DNA from: Cylindrobasidium torrendii FP15055 ss-10
Lineage: Eukaryota; Basidiomycota; Agaricomycetes; Agaricales; Physalacriaceae
Direction of reading: 5' to 3'
NCBI GenBank assembly: GCA_000934385.1
Contig: KN880498.1
Coordinates: forward strand, 1 to 64,000
Length of the DNA: 64,000 nucleotides
Part shown: positions 12,195-21,713 of the stretch, in pieces
Position numbering within the stretch: the stretch's first letter is position 1
Layout: every line of letters begins with the position of its first letter
Program-made: the position numbers and the translations under genes
The notes under the pieces: model-generated
The model's input: the letters and a program-made list of their open reading frames with translations, nothing else
Databases searched by the model: none
What the model was told of the DNA's origin: nothing

Positions 12195-13604
12195 ATGGCT
12201 TCAATCGCTACCATTCCAATCGAAATTCTTCAGCAAATCTTCTACTTTTCTTGTTTGAACGTCTCCCCAGACCATAAAGAAGTGTACGCAATGATGCTAG
12301 GACCATCGGACGGTCCCTCGCCAGTTCAACACGTATTGCTGCACGTTTGTCGACGTTGGCACGACGCCGCCTCATCCGCATCATACTTATGGTCATCCAT
12401 ACGCATTTCCTGGCCCCGATACAGTCTTCTACGCGAAGACAAGGTGAAGCACTTTGTACGCGCGGTTGTTCAGCGCTCGGGAACCGCCCTCCTCGACATC
12501 GCTCTGATAGGGAAAGCGTGGGACGAAGTGGCGTTCATCCTCATATCAGAGTCGCATCGCTGGCGCACACTCCGAGTGTCGAACACATATTCTCCAAAAC
12601 AGCTCTGGGCCTATCGCACACTGCAGGACAAGCTACCTGCCCTCGAAAGCCTGGCGTTCGCAAGCCCGGTGCGGCCTCGAGAATCAGCAGAAACATGGAA
12701 AGGATACTTCGAAGTGATGACCATGATGCTCAGCAATGTGCCGAGTCTTCGGTCCCTCGATGGCTACCGCGAAATGCTTTTCCTGCCTTTCCCTTGGGCG
12801 CAAATTACAGACTTCAAAATCGTGTCCGAGCCGAGTGTAATGGTTCCCACACCTCTCCCCCACTGGTCGGAAGGTTTCACGTATTGTTCATCTGTCCTTC
12901 GTCTCGTCATCGTCGGGCTAGCACCCAAGGACGACACCAAAATCCTCATGCCAAGCGTGCAAGAGCTGCACTGTCACCACCACGGAGAATCCTGGGTGTC
13001 GTGCTTCGTCCTCCCTGCCCTCCACACGCTTTCGATCCCGGGAACCGCACTGGCCAACCTCCAAGTTCTTCTCGAGCGTTCGGGATGCCAGTTGACCACG
13101 TTGATCCTGGACGTATCGCCGGACTGGTGCTGGGATGATGAGACGGTGTCGGACTTCCACGCCATTGCCCCGCAGCTCACACACTTGAAATCTTTGAAGG
13201 TGTTCCTTCAAGAGAAGTTTTCTCCCCTTCGTATCGTCCCCCATCTCGCTAGCCTGCTGAATCCGCTGTCCAATGACATGTTCCCTCGTCTCGAAGAATT
13301 CTTGCTTGAGTTACGGTATCAAAACGAGACCGACGGTGCGATGGAGATGCTGCGTGCGGCTTTGGTGGTCATGGAGGGTGTCATTCAACCAACACTGAAG
13401 TTCGCATCAGTCGAGCTGGCGCATTGCCGCGGAAGAGGAGTCGGCCCGTTAGACGCGCAGCCTGTATTTGGGCTTGACGAGTATTCGAAGTTGCAGACGC
13501 GCGCGAGGGCGGACGGTGTTCTCACAAGGGTGCTTCTTACAGACTCGGACATAACGCAGGAGGTGATCTCCGGGCATGTCTTGGTAGACGACTATTTACA
13601 TTAG
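12195..13604 (+). CDS. F-box-type protein
   Basis: Single-exon gene of 469 residues. The N-terminus TIPIEILQQIFYFSC with LLHVCRRWHDAASSASYLW gives the F-box-like signature. The body is a leucine-rich domain without recognisable catalytic residues. The ATG at 12195 is chosen over the in-frame ATG at 12111 because it places the F-box at residue 6, as in the neighbouring gene. It has the same strand and organisation as 10522-11892, so the pair probably arose by an old tandem duplication. Confidence 0.75.
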   Translation: MASIATIPIEILQQIFYFSCLNVSPDHKEVYAMMLGPSDGPSPVQHVLLHVCRRWHDAASSASYLWSSIRISWPRYSLLREDKVKHFVRAVVQRSGTALLDIALIGKAWDEVAFILISESHRWRTLRVSNTYSPKQLWAYRTLQDKLPALESLAFASPVRPRESAETWKGYFEVMTMMLSNVPSLRSLDGYREMLFLPFPWAQITDFKIVSEPSVMVPTPLPHWSEGFTYCSSVLRLVIVGLAPKDDTKILMPSVQELHCHHHGESWVSCFVLPALHTLSIPGTALANLQVLLERSGCQLTTLILDVSPDWCWDDETVSDFHAIAPQLTHLKSLKVFLQEKFSPLRIVPHLASLLNPLSNDMFPRLEEFLLELRYQNETDGAMEMLRAALVVMEGVIQPTLKFASVELAHCRGRGVGPLDAQPVFGLDEYSKLQTRARADGVLTRVLLTDSDITQEVISGHVLVDDYLH

Positions 13605-13968
13605 AAACTGACAACTTAGGATACTGCGACCACTCAAATAAAGTAGTGCACTAGCCACTAGCGTTCTAAGTATCTATCAGTATATTCCATATCTTTTCAG
13701 CGTTGTTATTGCCAATTTTATGGTGTTGTGCTTCGAATCAGAACGCGGTTCATGTTGCTGCTGCAGCCTGCAGCCTGCTTGGCCTGTGTCGCGGTCACGT
13801 GGTGATATTCACAAGCTTTAATTAAGGCAATATAAAACTGGGGGATCACCAAATACTACATCGAAACAGCGCGCAAACCTCCATAAACTACTTCATTATG
13901 GCAAACAACTCGAGCGCATCACATACACAGCTCCGGAAATCCTTCAGTTTTGAGCTCAGTTCACTACC
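13605..13968. other. Intergenic, no gene seen
   Basis: 3' sides of convergent genes (F-box on plus, SSP copy A on minus). Nothing recognised. Confidence 0.4.
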
Positions 13969-14318
13969 TCAGAGGCAGTAATCCGCGTCGTCACTTCCAA
14001 CTCCTCCGCATCCCTTGTCGCAATAGCCGCGGAAGCGAATGTCTCCACCGCTAAGGCAATCGAAGATAGAGGCGCGGATGTGAGCTTCGTCGGTCGGCTG
14101 GTTGGCAGCCTCGAGCACCCGAACAATGTGGTCATGGTAGTTGCCTTGGACGAGTATATTAGCTATTTCCGACACGTAGCATACGATACGGTGAGGAAAA
14201 TACCTCTGTTCAAGAGCGACTGGCCACAGTACACTCCACCGCGGTGGCAGCTCTTGGCATTGACCACCTCAGGCGTGACGGCAAGGACGAGGGCAGCAAG
14301 GATAGCGTAAAAGCGCAT
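13969..14318 (-). CDS. Small secreted cysteine-rich protein, copy A
   Basis: Exon 1 (14318-14204) encodes a signal peptide (RFYAILAALVLAVTPEVVNA, cleavage expected before KSC). A short intron (14203-14145) follows, then exon 2 (14144-13969, 176 nt). The protein is 96 residues. The mature part has six cysteines spaced C-x6-C-x36-C-x11-C-x3-C-x10-C, compatible with three disulfides, and a conserved core YCGQSLLNRG and GCGGVGSDDADYC. A TATATAAG box lies at 14412-14419, 94 bp before the ATG. Three paralogues with the same exon structure lie at 15428, 35931 and 41067. I know no named domain. A secreted effector, cell-wall or antimicrobial role is possible but not shown. Confidence 0.8.
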
Positions 14319-14411
14319 TGTATGTGTTGATCAATTAGTATCAGGTGGTGGTGGGGTTTATCTGTCGAGGGTGTGTATGATTCTGTCCTCTTCACTGCCA
14401 TTTCACGTCGT

Positions 14412-14419
14412 CTTATATA
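14412..14419 (-). promoter_or_regulatory. TATA box of SSP copy A
   Basis: TATATAAG on the minus strand, 94 bp before the ATG, the same spacing class as in the other three copies. Confidence 0.6.
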
Positions 14420-15427
14420 CTCATTTCCCATCTACAGTAGCTCAGTGAATTTTCACGATACAAATAGTGCTGCATTCTTCGCGCCGGATCCGATGGGGTC
14501 ACTTGGAAATTAAACTCGCACTTGACCACGGCGATGCACACCTTCTATTCCCCGTACAATGGAAGAATTTGAGGCGCATAGCATTTGAGCTATTGTCGCA
14601 ATTCTTAAAATAATGTATCAATAGTTTGGCATAGTCTCAGTTTGTTGGCGTCAAAATTCGGTGACCCAGCCCTTCCGTGTCTCCACATTTGAATTCGCGT
14701 CGAGTACGGGATCGCTCACATGCGGTGCACCGCCTACGTTGTGATCATTCCGAGGCGTATTGATTGACTTTCAGCTTGTCAATTTACGTTGCCGCCCAGA
14801 CCATGAGTACTTGGCCAACTCGGACACTCACTGGGATATGTGTCCTGAGCGCTAATTCAAAGAGTTGATGCCAATCTTTGTATAAAAAATTTCCTTCAGA
14901 AATACGACGAATGTTGAACAGTATTAGTTATGTGTTGCCTTGCAACAATAGGAGGAAGAGAATTACAAGTACATAAATGATCGATCAACACCGTAGTGTC
15001 GAAAGTGGCACAGTGGCACTGGTCCATGCAAAACCCTTCCAACACTAATGGTATGATTTCGGAGAATTTTTATAGAAATTATGAGCGAAAATAAGCGATG
15101 TTGAGCGTCCAACTTATCGCTTGAGTGTCACTGATCAGAGAAACTGTGCAAAATTTAGGAAATTAAACTTAACTCAACAGGAAAATAGACACAAAACTAG
15201 AAATTCCGCGCCGTCGATGTGGATAGACACAACGTCGCATCAGACTGCAATATCAGGAGTTGAAGACGAACTTCCAAACGATATATAGGCTAGTGCAGGC
15301 GGGGCTACCTTCGTGCTATGATCATTTCTCCTTTTAAGGTAATTTTACGTTCATAAGCCCCAACGGGAAAACCCTCGAAAATTACAGAAAATCAAACACA
15401 CTGGTTTCCTCGTCACTGCTCGACGCC
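14420..15427. other. Intergenic between SSP copies A and B
   Basis: About 1 kb, AT-rich in parts, with no open frame that resembles a protein. It holds the upstream region of copy A. Confidence 0.4.
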
Positions 15428-15772
15428 TCAAAGGCAGTAGTCCGGGTCCGAATTTCCAACCCCGCCGCATCCCCTCGAACAGTACCCACGATAGCGAATT
15501 TCGCCACCACTGAGGCAGTCAAAAATGGACCCGCGGATGTGTGCGTCGTCCGTCGGCTGGTTGGAAGCCTTGAGCACCCGAACAATGTGGTCATGGTAGT
15601 TACCTAGAATGTATCAGCTAGTCCATCATAAAATAATAACAAGCTACGGCGATAGGGTAATCGTACCTCTGTTCAAGAGTGACTGCCCACAGTATACGCC
15701 GCCGCGCTTGCAGCTCTTAGCGTCGGTAGTGACAGCGAGAATGAGGGCGGCGAGGATGGCAGAGACACGCAT
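15428..15772 (-). CDS. Small secreted cysteine-rich protein, copy B
   Basis: Tandem paralogue of copy A. Exon 1 is 15772-15667 (signal peptide RVSAILAALILAVTTDA, then KSCKRGGVYCGQSLLNRG), the intron is 15666-15604, and exon 2 is 15603-15428, again exactly 176 nt. The protein is 93 residues with the same six-cysteine spacing, ending GCGGVGNSDPDYCL. A TATATAAG box lies at 15856-15863, 84 bp before the ATG. The correct frame of exon 2 is not the longest open frame here: a spurious 70-residue frame overlaps it, so automatic annotation could miss this gene. Function unknown. Confidence 0.78.
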
Positions 15773-15855
15773 GGTTCAAGACGTTTGAGTCAGTGGTGGC
15801 GATGGAAGACGTCGAGGGAGAGTGTAACTTGGTCCATTCTCATTATTGGCGTTGG

Positions 15856-15863
15856 CTTATATA
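15856..15863 (-). promoter_or_regulatory. TATA box of SSP copy B
   Basis: TATATAAG on the minus strand, 84 bp before the ATG. Confidence 0.6.
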
Positions 15864-16563
15864 GATAGAAACTAGCTGAGCGCCTTCTTGAGACAATGGT
15901 CCTGCGGCTGTCAGCCATTTCGACGTGACGTGAGACCGTGACCTTGCGCCGGTCAAATTGGCTGGATCATCGACCGTCGCAGTCCAAGACGCTCGCCGCA
16001 ATTTCAGCACAGTACGAGGACGGAAGTCTGGCTTTTTTCACATTCCCTACAAGGCGATGTCCATAATTTAGCCTTGTCCGCGCCATAGGTTGGTGATCCA
16101 ATTCTAGATAGAGTCTCTGCCAGCAAAGGGATTGTCTGAATCAGAGCGCGTTGGATTAGCTGTCAAGTCCAATTTAAAAGAAGCACACGACTAATTGAAT
16201 GAAGGTGCTACTGTATATAGTAATGAGTTAGACTTATATGGAATTGCCATGTATGGTAGATGCACAAAAGCAGTAATTCTCGTTGAGCACTGTCGCTCTT
16301 GGTCCATTCGACTCCCATGATTGCGTGTATCGCTTTGAGGCATCGCATAGCTTGTAATCCGCACACTCCGTTCGATTCCAGACTTAGCATCTCATTGTTA
16401 CCATGGTATGCGAGCTCGCTATCGGAAGTTTGGCTGGGTACGTCGCTGACCGCGCAGGCCAGCCTGTCAGCGCACAATATCTACAGCGCACCTGACCTCA
16501 AGTTTGTCGAACTAGCGCACATGTCAACAAGCAAATCGAAATCAAATTTCAAGGTAGCGCTAA
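15864..16563. other. Intergenic, no gene seen
   Basis: About 700 bp between SSP copy B and the hydrolase 3' end. Short open frames only. Confidence 0.4.
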
Positions 16564-17508
16564 TTAGTAACTGTGGTCTTTCAAAAAGGCGAGGACGTTG
16601 TTTGCAATTTCTTCAGTGTGACTCTCCACCGCAAAATGCCCCGCGTCCAACTTGACCAATTGAAGATCCTGCACGTCCTTCGCATATGCCTCAGCCCCCG
16701 CCCAAACAAAGAACGCGTCGTTTGCGCCCCATATCGCCAGGACCGGTACACCACTCTGCCTTAACCACTCTTGGAACTGGGGGTATAGCTCGACATTGTG
16801 CCTGTAGTCATAAAACAAGTCGAGCTGAATTTCCTGAGCATCCGCTGAGCTGATTGTCGCCCAGTCCAGCGTGTACGTCTCCGGCGCAATTTGGGACACG
16901 AGCTCGGACGGTGTTCCATCGACGTACTGCGCCTTGACTGCACTGGCGGTGATGACATTGGATCGTACGACTTCGCGGTCCTCTGCGCTGCCGCTCTTCC
17001 AGTATGCTCGAATTGGCGCCCACGAGTCGCCGAGGCCCTCCTCGTAGGCGTTGCCGTTCTGAGTTATGAGCGCCTTGATGTTGAGGTCCGGACGTTGGAG
17101 AGCCAGGCGGAGGCCGACAGGCGCGCCATAGTCGAAGATGTACACGGCAAAGCTGGTGATCTCAAGCGCGTCGAGGAAGTCGGATAGAGTGTTGGCGAGG
17201 GATGCGAAGGTGTATGTGTAGTTCAAGGATGCAGGGACGGTTGTGAATCCGAATGCGGGGAAATCTGGCGCGATGATGTGGTAGTTGTCCGCCAGTTTTG
17301 GTATAAGGTCGCGGTATTGGTGCGACGAGCTCGGGAATCCGTGCAGGAGGAGGAGTATTGGGGCGTCGGATGGCCCAGCTTCACGATAGAATACGCTGAT
17401 ACCGTTCACGTCAACCGACCCAAGAGTGGTTCTCGATGCGTGCGAGTGGCCAGTGAACATGGAGAGCGCGAGAATGAGCGGTAATAAAAGGGATACCACA
17501 GCTTGCAT
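16564..17508 (-). CDS. Secreted alpha/beta hydrolase with Asp nucleophile (copy L)
   Basis: Intronless, 314 residues. Signal peptide of about 24 residues (cleavage after HSHA), then an alpha/beta-hydrolase fold. The oxyanion-hole motif is LLLHGFPSSSHQY. The nucleophile elbow is IFDYGAPVG, where Asp takes the place of the usual Ser, as in haloalkane dehalogenases and epoxide hydrolases. A candidate acid lies in IWGANDAFF and the catalytic His in LDAGHFAVE. The fold and triad are visible; the substrate is not. A full-length paralogue lies at 34102-35046 (about 25 differences in 314 residues) and a pseudogene at 42400-43100. About 300 bp upstream of the ATG are also shared with the paralogue. 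Confidence 0.83.
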   Translation of the reverse strand: MQAVVSLLLPLILALSMFTGHSHASRTTLGSVDVNGISVFYREAGPSDAPILLLLHGFPSSSHQYRDLIPKLADNYHIIAPDFPAFGFTTVPASLNYTYTFASLANTLSDFLDALEITSFAVYIFDYGAPVGLRLALQRPDLNIKALITQNGNAYEEGLGDSWAPIRAYWKSGSAEDREVVRSNVITASAVKAQYVDGTPSELVSQIAPETYTLDWATISSADAQEIQLDLFYDYRHNVELYPQFQEWLRQSGVPVLAIWGANDAFFVWAGAEAYAKDVQDLQLVKLDAGHFAVESHTEEIANNVLAFLKDHSY

Positions 17509-17864
17509 ATCGTTGAGAGGGCTGGAGCGTACTGATTATTCCCAATTATCGCATTCCATTGTCCAATTTATAGTCGAGTTCCAATAAGGCGCAATTCTTG
17601 CTGACTGAGCCTCCATCTCGTTGTCGGATAGGCGCCTTTACACGGATTACCAATGCAAACAGCGACCCCCGTATGGCTTCCAGGCATTGGATGGGCGGCT
17701 CTGCGCCGAGTTGTCCATGAAACGCGAGGGATGAGGGAAAAGTAGACCACGTGCTGACGATCACGTCGGACATCCGCGCCATTGTGGCTTTGTTTGTCTT
17801 TTCGCAAGTTATACAGAAACAGACGCCATCCTGTTAAACGGAAACAAGGTGAACATTGAGACAA
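17509..17864 (-). repeat. Upstream block shared by the hydrolase copies
   Basis: On the minus strand this matches 33780-34101 upstream of the second hydrolase, and more weakly 43101-43400 upstream of the pseudogene. Shared pieces include the TATA region, a segment reading GATGGAGGCTCAGTCAGCAA, and a distal segment around GCCACAATGGC. It marks the duplication as including the promoter. Confidence 0.7.
17567..17572 (-). promoter_or_regulatory. TATA box of hydrolase copy L
   Basis: TATAAA on the minus strand about 60 bp before the ATG, inside the upstream block (17509-17864) shared with hydrolase copy R. Confidence 0.55.
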
Positions 17865-18136
17865 AAATCAATGAGTATGTTACCATTATGACTATGTACA
17901 TAGCACGCCCCCGACAGTACTTCAAGAAGTTGCAGTATATTTCATAATTCAAGGCAAGATACATATGAATACTGAATACGAAGTTCATGGTCCTCAAGCC
18001 ACCGCCCACTCCAACCAGCCCATGCACACAAACCAAGTCGGGGTAATGGGCAATGTAACCAGCAGAGACCACACTTCTAAACGGTCTTGCGGTAGCGAGC
18101 GAGTGGCTTTGAATCGGATGACGGGAAATCCGCCGG

Positions 18137-19312
18137 TCAAAGTTGTCGCAGCGCTGTACTTGATTTGCGCGACCGTTGGACTGGCACAGGCCAGTCGTTG
18201 GCGTCCTGAATGGTTTTCCGTTTGCGAGACAGCGGGGCAGTTGGGCGGCGGGGAGATTTTGTGGAAGACTGTGTCCGGCATGCCCAGGCCATGGAATAGC
18301 AGAAAATGTAAGTTTTGTAGGCAAAATCATCATAGTATATCGGCTTGCTGAGCATACACATATGCGACGCAACGTGCATGAGGACCATCGCTGGGTGGGC
18401 TGTTCGCAGTCGGAAGCGAGGGAGATCGCCATAAGGGTATTTGTGAATATCAATCTTCCCGGTAACGGGATGCTTGAGATAGATATCCAGGTCCAAATAG
18501 GTGGGGGTTTCCAAGGTATAGGTAACATCCTTGAATTCCAGTAGCTGCAACAATGGGTGAGGATGGAGTTGCTCGACTCGAAAACAGTACGCACCCCATC
18601 GAATCGCTGCCGCTCAGAGAAAGGACATGTATCATTGTGCTCATAGAGCTGCCGAATTCTCTCGAGGATATGATGTGGTGGACGAAACGACAACACCCTC
18701 GTTTCGAATACCCGGTCATGCGATACTATACTTGTGTCAGCAAACACCCAGGCAAACATGGGATCAACTAGATTCTGCGGACCATGGAGAATATTTGTGG
18801 GATGGTCTAGTCTTTGCTTCAGCTCTCCGGCATTCATACCCATGTGTTAAGGCAGAGCGCTACGGCGCGCAGGGATGATGAAGCCCACGTGCGTACATAG
18901 GTTTCCACATATGGCATTTCCTGTTACGGTATTATACAGTTTATACATTTACAATTTACTTCCGTAGTATAAAAGGATTTCGCTTACGTATACGCGCCTC
19001 AGTTCTTTGTATGCGAACTGAGGTACGCTATTTTATTATTTATTTGGGAAGTCTAGTCTAACGTATTGGTAGTTTACGCGTTATCAGGTAGCTAGAGTTC
19101 TTTGTATGCGAACTGAGTTTACGCGTTATCACCATGGCTAACTCCTGCGCCTTAATCTACATGTGCGCACTGATATTAGCGCGACCTCCTACAAGACTTG
19201 ATAGTCAACGCACTGTACGTGGGTGGTCTTTCAAGTTAATAATTTGGATGCGTTGAGTTGGGGGAAATTGACGGGTGAAAGGGATACAGTCTTCATAGTA
19301 GATATCGGTCAT
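18137..19312 (-). CDS. Unknown protein X, copy L (shorter C-terminus)
   Basis: Exon 1 starts at 19312 with the N-terminus TDIYYEDCIPFTRQF, matching ADFYYEDCISLTRRF of the copies at 38288 and 43848. Its donor (GTGCGTTG) matches theirs. The first intron is enlarged here: the next exon (ELKQRLDHPTNILH) begins only near 18843. Later exons give SFRPPHHILERIRQLYEHND and VTYTLETPTYLDLDIYLKH, then GDLPRFRLRTAHPAMV. The protein ends at 18137 after a basic stretch (SRKRKT, QRSRKS). I do not recognise the family with confidence. The order DHPTN-then-hydrophobic-then-RIHA-like segment faintly resembles the C-terminal part of basidiomycete HNH-nuclease-like proteins, without any HNH residues. The exon 1 assignment depends on an unusually long intron. 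Confidence 0.55.
19001..19131. repeat. Short direct repeats inside the enlarged X-L intron
   Basis: AGTTCTTTGTATGCGAACTG occurs at 19001 and 19096. GTTTACGCGTTATCA occurs at 19072 and 19117. The segment from about 18900 to 19205 has no counterpart in the other X copies, so these repeats probably belong to inserted sequence. Confidence 0.55.
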
Positions 19313-19364
19313 GGTCGTGGTAACAGTGAGAGTTGCGACAGATATTCAATATGATATTGGATCT

Positions 19365-19396
19365 TATTAAATTTTATTAAATTAAATTAAATTAAA
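19365..19396. repeat. AAATT microsatellite
   Basis: Tandem TTAAA/AAATT units between the divergent X-L start and the Y remnant. Not seen between X-R and Y. Confidence 0.6.
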
Positions 19397-19510
19397 CGCC
19401 GTGAAAGCCGGTCACCTGACCAGACCTGCTCGGGCCCGACTTCCGGCCTCGACGCGCACGCTCTCGACCACTGCTGAAGATGGCTGGAGATACGACCGCA
19501 GGCAGGATCA

Positions 19511-19648
19511 ATGCCCGACTTCGCATTCATCTCCAAGGACTTCGAGGGTCTAAGTCTCGCCAAAGACGACGTCAACCTCTTGGGGCCTGCAAAGCAACCG
19601 GGCTACGGTCGGGCTACGTACACCGGGGGCAAATTCCAGGGCTGTTAA
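19511..19648 (+). pseudogene. 5' remnant of unknown gene Y (block L)
   Basis: This frame reads DFAFISKDFEGLSLAKDDVNL, which aligns with SFAYIPNDFEGPSLAKDGINL near the N-terminus of the intact Y gene at 38453, and then diverges and stops at 19648. It lies divergent from X-L, just as intact Y is divergent from X-R. The matching 3' end of Y is found 1.7 kb away at 21322-21369. Confidence 0.7.
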
Positions 19649-21321
19649 ATCTCAACAGCGACACTGGATGTTCAGGAGGATGTATACTGGGCTGTTCTCG
19701 TCAAAATAGACATAGGCATTTGTTTTGTTTGTGATATGCAAAAAATGTGAATCTTGCCACTCAGAGGGTCTTGCCAGGTTCAGAACATATGCCGAGTACC
19801 GGGGAAAAATCAAAAGCATCTAATAGCGATTTTTGGTGCAGAAATATGAGGTCAATAGTATACCTATTCCGAATAAACTGTGCGCAATGTGTGGCCACTG
19901 GGCGGGTGCCGCGCAATGCCGAGTGCGATCGTGATGCGCCCCGGAAGCGGCTTGGCAGAATAAATTCAGCCAAAGTGTAGTAAGTGATTACACATGTGCA
20001 CGACTGTGTGAGCTGCAGTGGCAATGAAGAAGAGAGCCTGTACTGCTATATCTATATACAATGTGATAAATAAGCGGGTCATCCAAAATTATGCTTCGAG
20101 CTGAGGTATCAAGTCAGTGCCCAAGTTGTAGACATTTAGGTAGGCCAAAGGACTAGAATACTGCCGTAATATTTTGTTTCTGATAGGGACCTTTTTTCCC
20201 TTAGAAAACTCAGAAATTACTTAAGATGGATACTTTGTGGCGGCCTGTGCCACCCGATCACATCAAAACTTGCACCCTCAAGGCTCAAGGAGACGCTCTG
20301 TAGACTGTCAGCCAGCTTTTGACTGTGCATGTTTCGAGATCTTTGAACTATCTCCTGGTTGATGAGTACTTCTGAAATTATATAACCCATCCAGCAGCCG
20401 GCAGCGGTGGGCTGGCCGCTGAGTTGACCCACTGAACAACTACACCAGAATCACATACGGTGTATACATAGCCTAAAGTCGTTGTACCGATGATAAATTG
20501 AATTGTTTTATTTTCCCCATAATAGACACTATAAACGGTAGCCGCAAGAGCCAAAAATTGCACACGCTATATCCAAGTCCTTTGTTTTCCGACACAATGA
20601 AACCGTTCACAGAGGACATGGACATAAACATGAAATAATTCCGCAATTCAAGGGTTGTGCTATAGCCCTTCAAAAATCTCCGTCCACATAACCTGCGGCA
20701 ACTCTTTCACGCAAACAAAGGACCTTTGAAGGTATATTACTCAAAGGGCGCTACTTACAGCGCAATGAACATCCCGTGTCGCTGTTAAATTTAACATCCC
20801 TAGAGATTGCCCCCGGTGGTACTTTGATGGGCTCCGTAGCCCACGCTAGCCTGTGCAAGCCTCAAGTTGATTTTCGACAGCGGTAAGACAGCTCTCAGTC
20901 AGAATGGTCAAAACTAGTACCACCCCAGACAGCGGCAGGACCAACCGTCCTCCCACAGCTCCTAAATTTCGACGAGGAGGAGGTCATTGACGCCTCAGTC
21001 TTCGGTATCAACGATCATCTCACAAATCTAGAAACTGTCACCGATCAATCTCAAGTAGTAGCGCCGACAACAGAGAAAGCAAAGGTGAGTCCTATCCTGA
21101 TATCTCCATCATTACTCTAACTGAGCCGGCCCTACACACAACACGACTCCTGGGCAAGTGGTCGGACGCATATTTGGCCCCGACCATGCTAGTCTAAGAG
21201 GAGAATCCGCGAACAGGCGGAAGCTGGCCGCGTTCGACGCGATGCCTATACTTTTTGGCTCCTCTGGCGACGAGGCGCCCCGCCTCTCGCCCCCAAAGCT
21301 AAGATTCAAACGTTCAAACCT
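19649..21321. other. Insertion separating the two Y remnants, no gene recognised
   Basis: About 1.67 kb between the 5' and 3' remnants of gene Y. It holds only short frames. One stretch (about 20915-21080) reads LLNFDEEEVIDASVFG before a possible donor, but no family is recognised. No terminal repeats or target duplication could be identified by eye. Confidence 0.4.
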
Positions 21322-21369
21322 CAGAATCCCGATCCGCTTAAGCAGAAGAAGACGAGGGGAAAGGGATAA
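21322..21369 (+). pseudogene. 3' remnant of unknown gene Y (block L)
   Basis: The frame PQNPDPLKQKKTRGKG and stop matches TQNTDLPKQKKTRGRG and stop at the end of intact Y (40501). Nucleotide similarity covers about 60 bp including the stop. Upstream frames do not continue Y. Confidence 0.7.
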
Positions 21370-21713
21370 ATCGTAGTTAATGGGAACTGGCGCTGTGAAA
21401 CAGTATCGTGGAAGCCTAGACATACCCGTCATTGACACGAAGCTACGCACGAATAGCCAAATTGAATACGTCTACTAAGATAAATATATGTACATTTGTT
21501 TTCTCGTCTGTCTAGCTCGCCTCATCACCCAAATACTAATCTCTAGCATGAGGCCCACCCAAGCGTATCATAATCATAGAAACGTCCGTAACGTGAAGCG
21601 ATAGCGAGCCAGATTAAGCAGGCTGTATAATCTAAAGGATACAAAGCAAGACCCAAAACGTCCCAAAGGCGCACGCGCGCGCCGACCGATGCCAACGGCC
21701 ATAACCTGCATGT
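21370..21713. other. Intergenic, no gene seen
   Basis: 3' side of TPS2. Nothing recognised. Confidence 0.4.
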
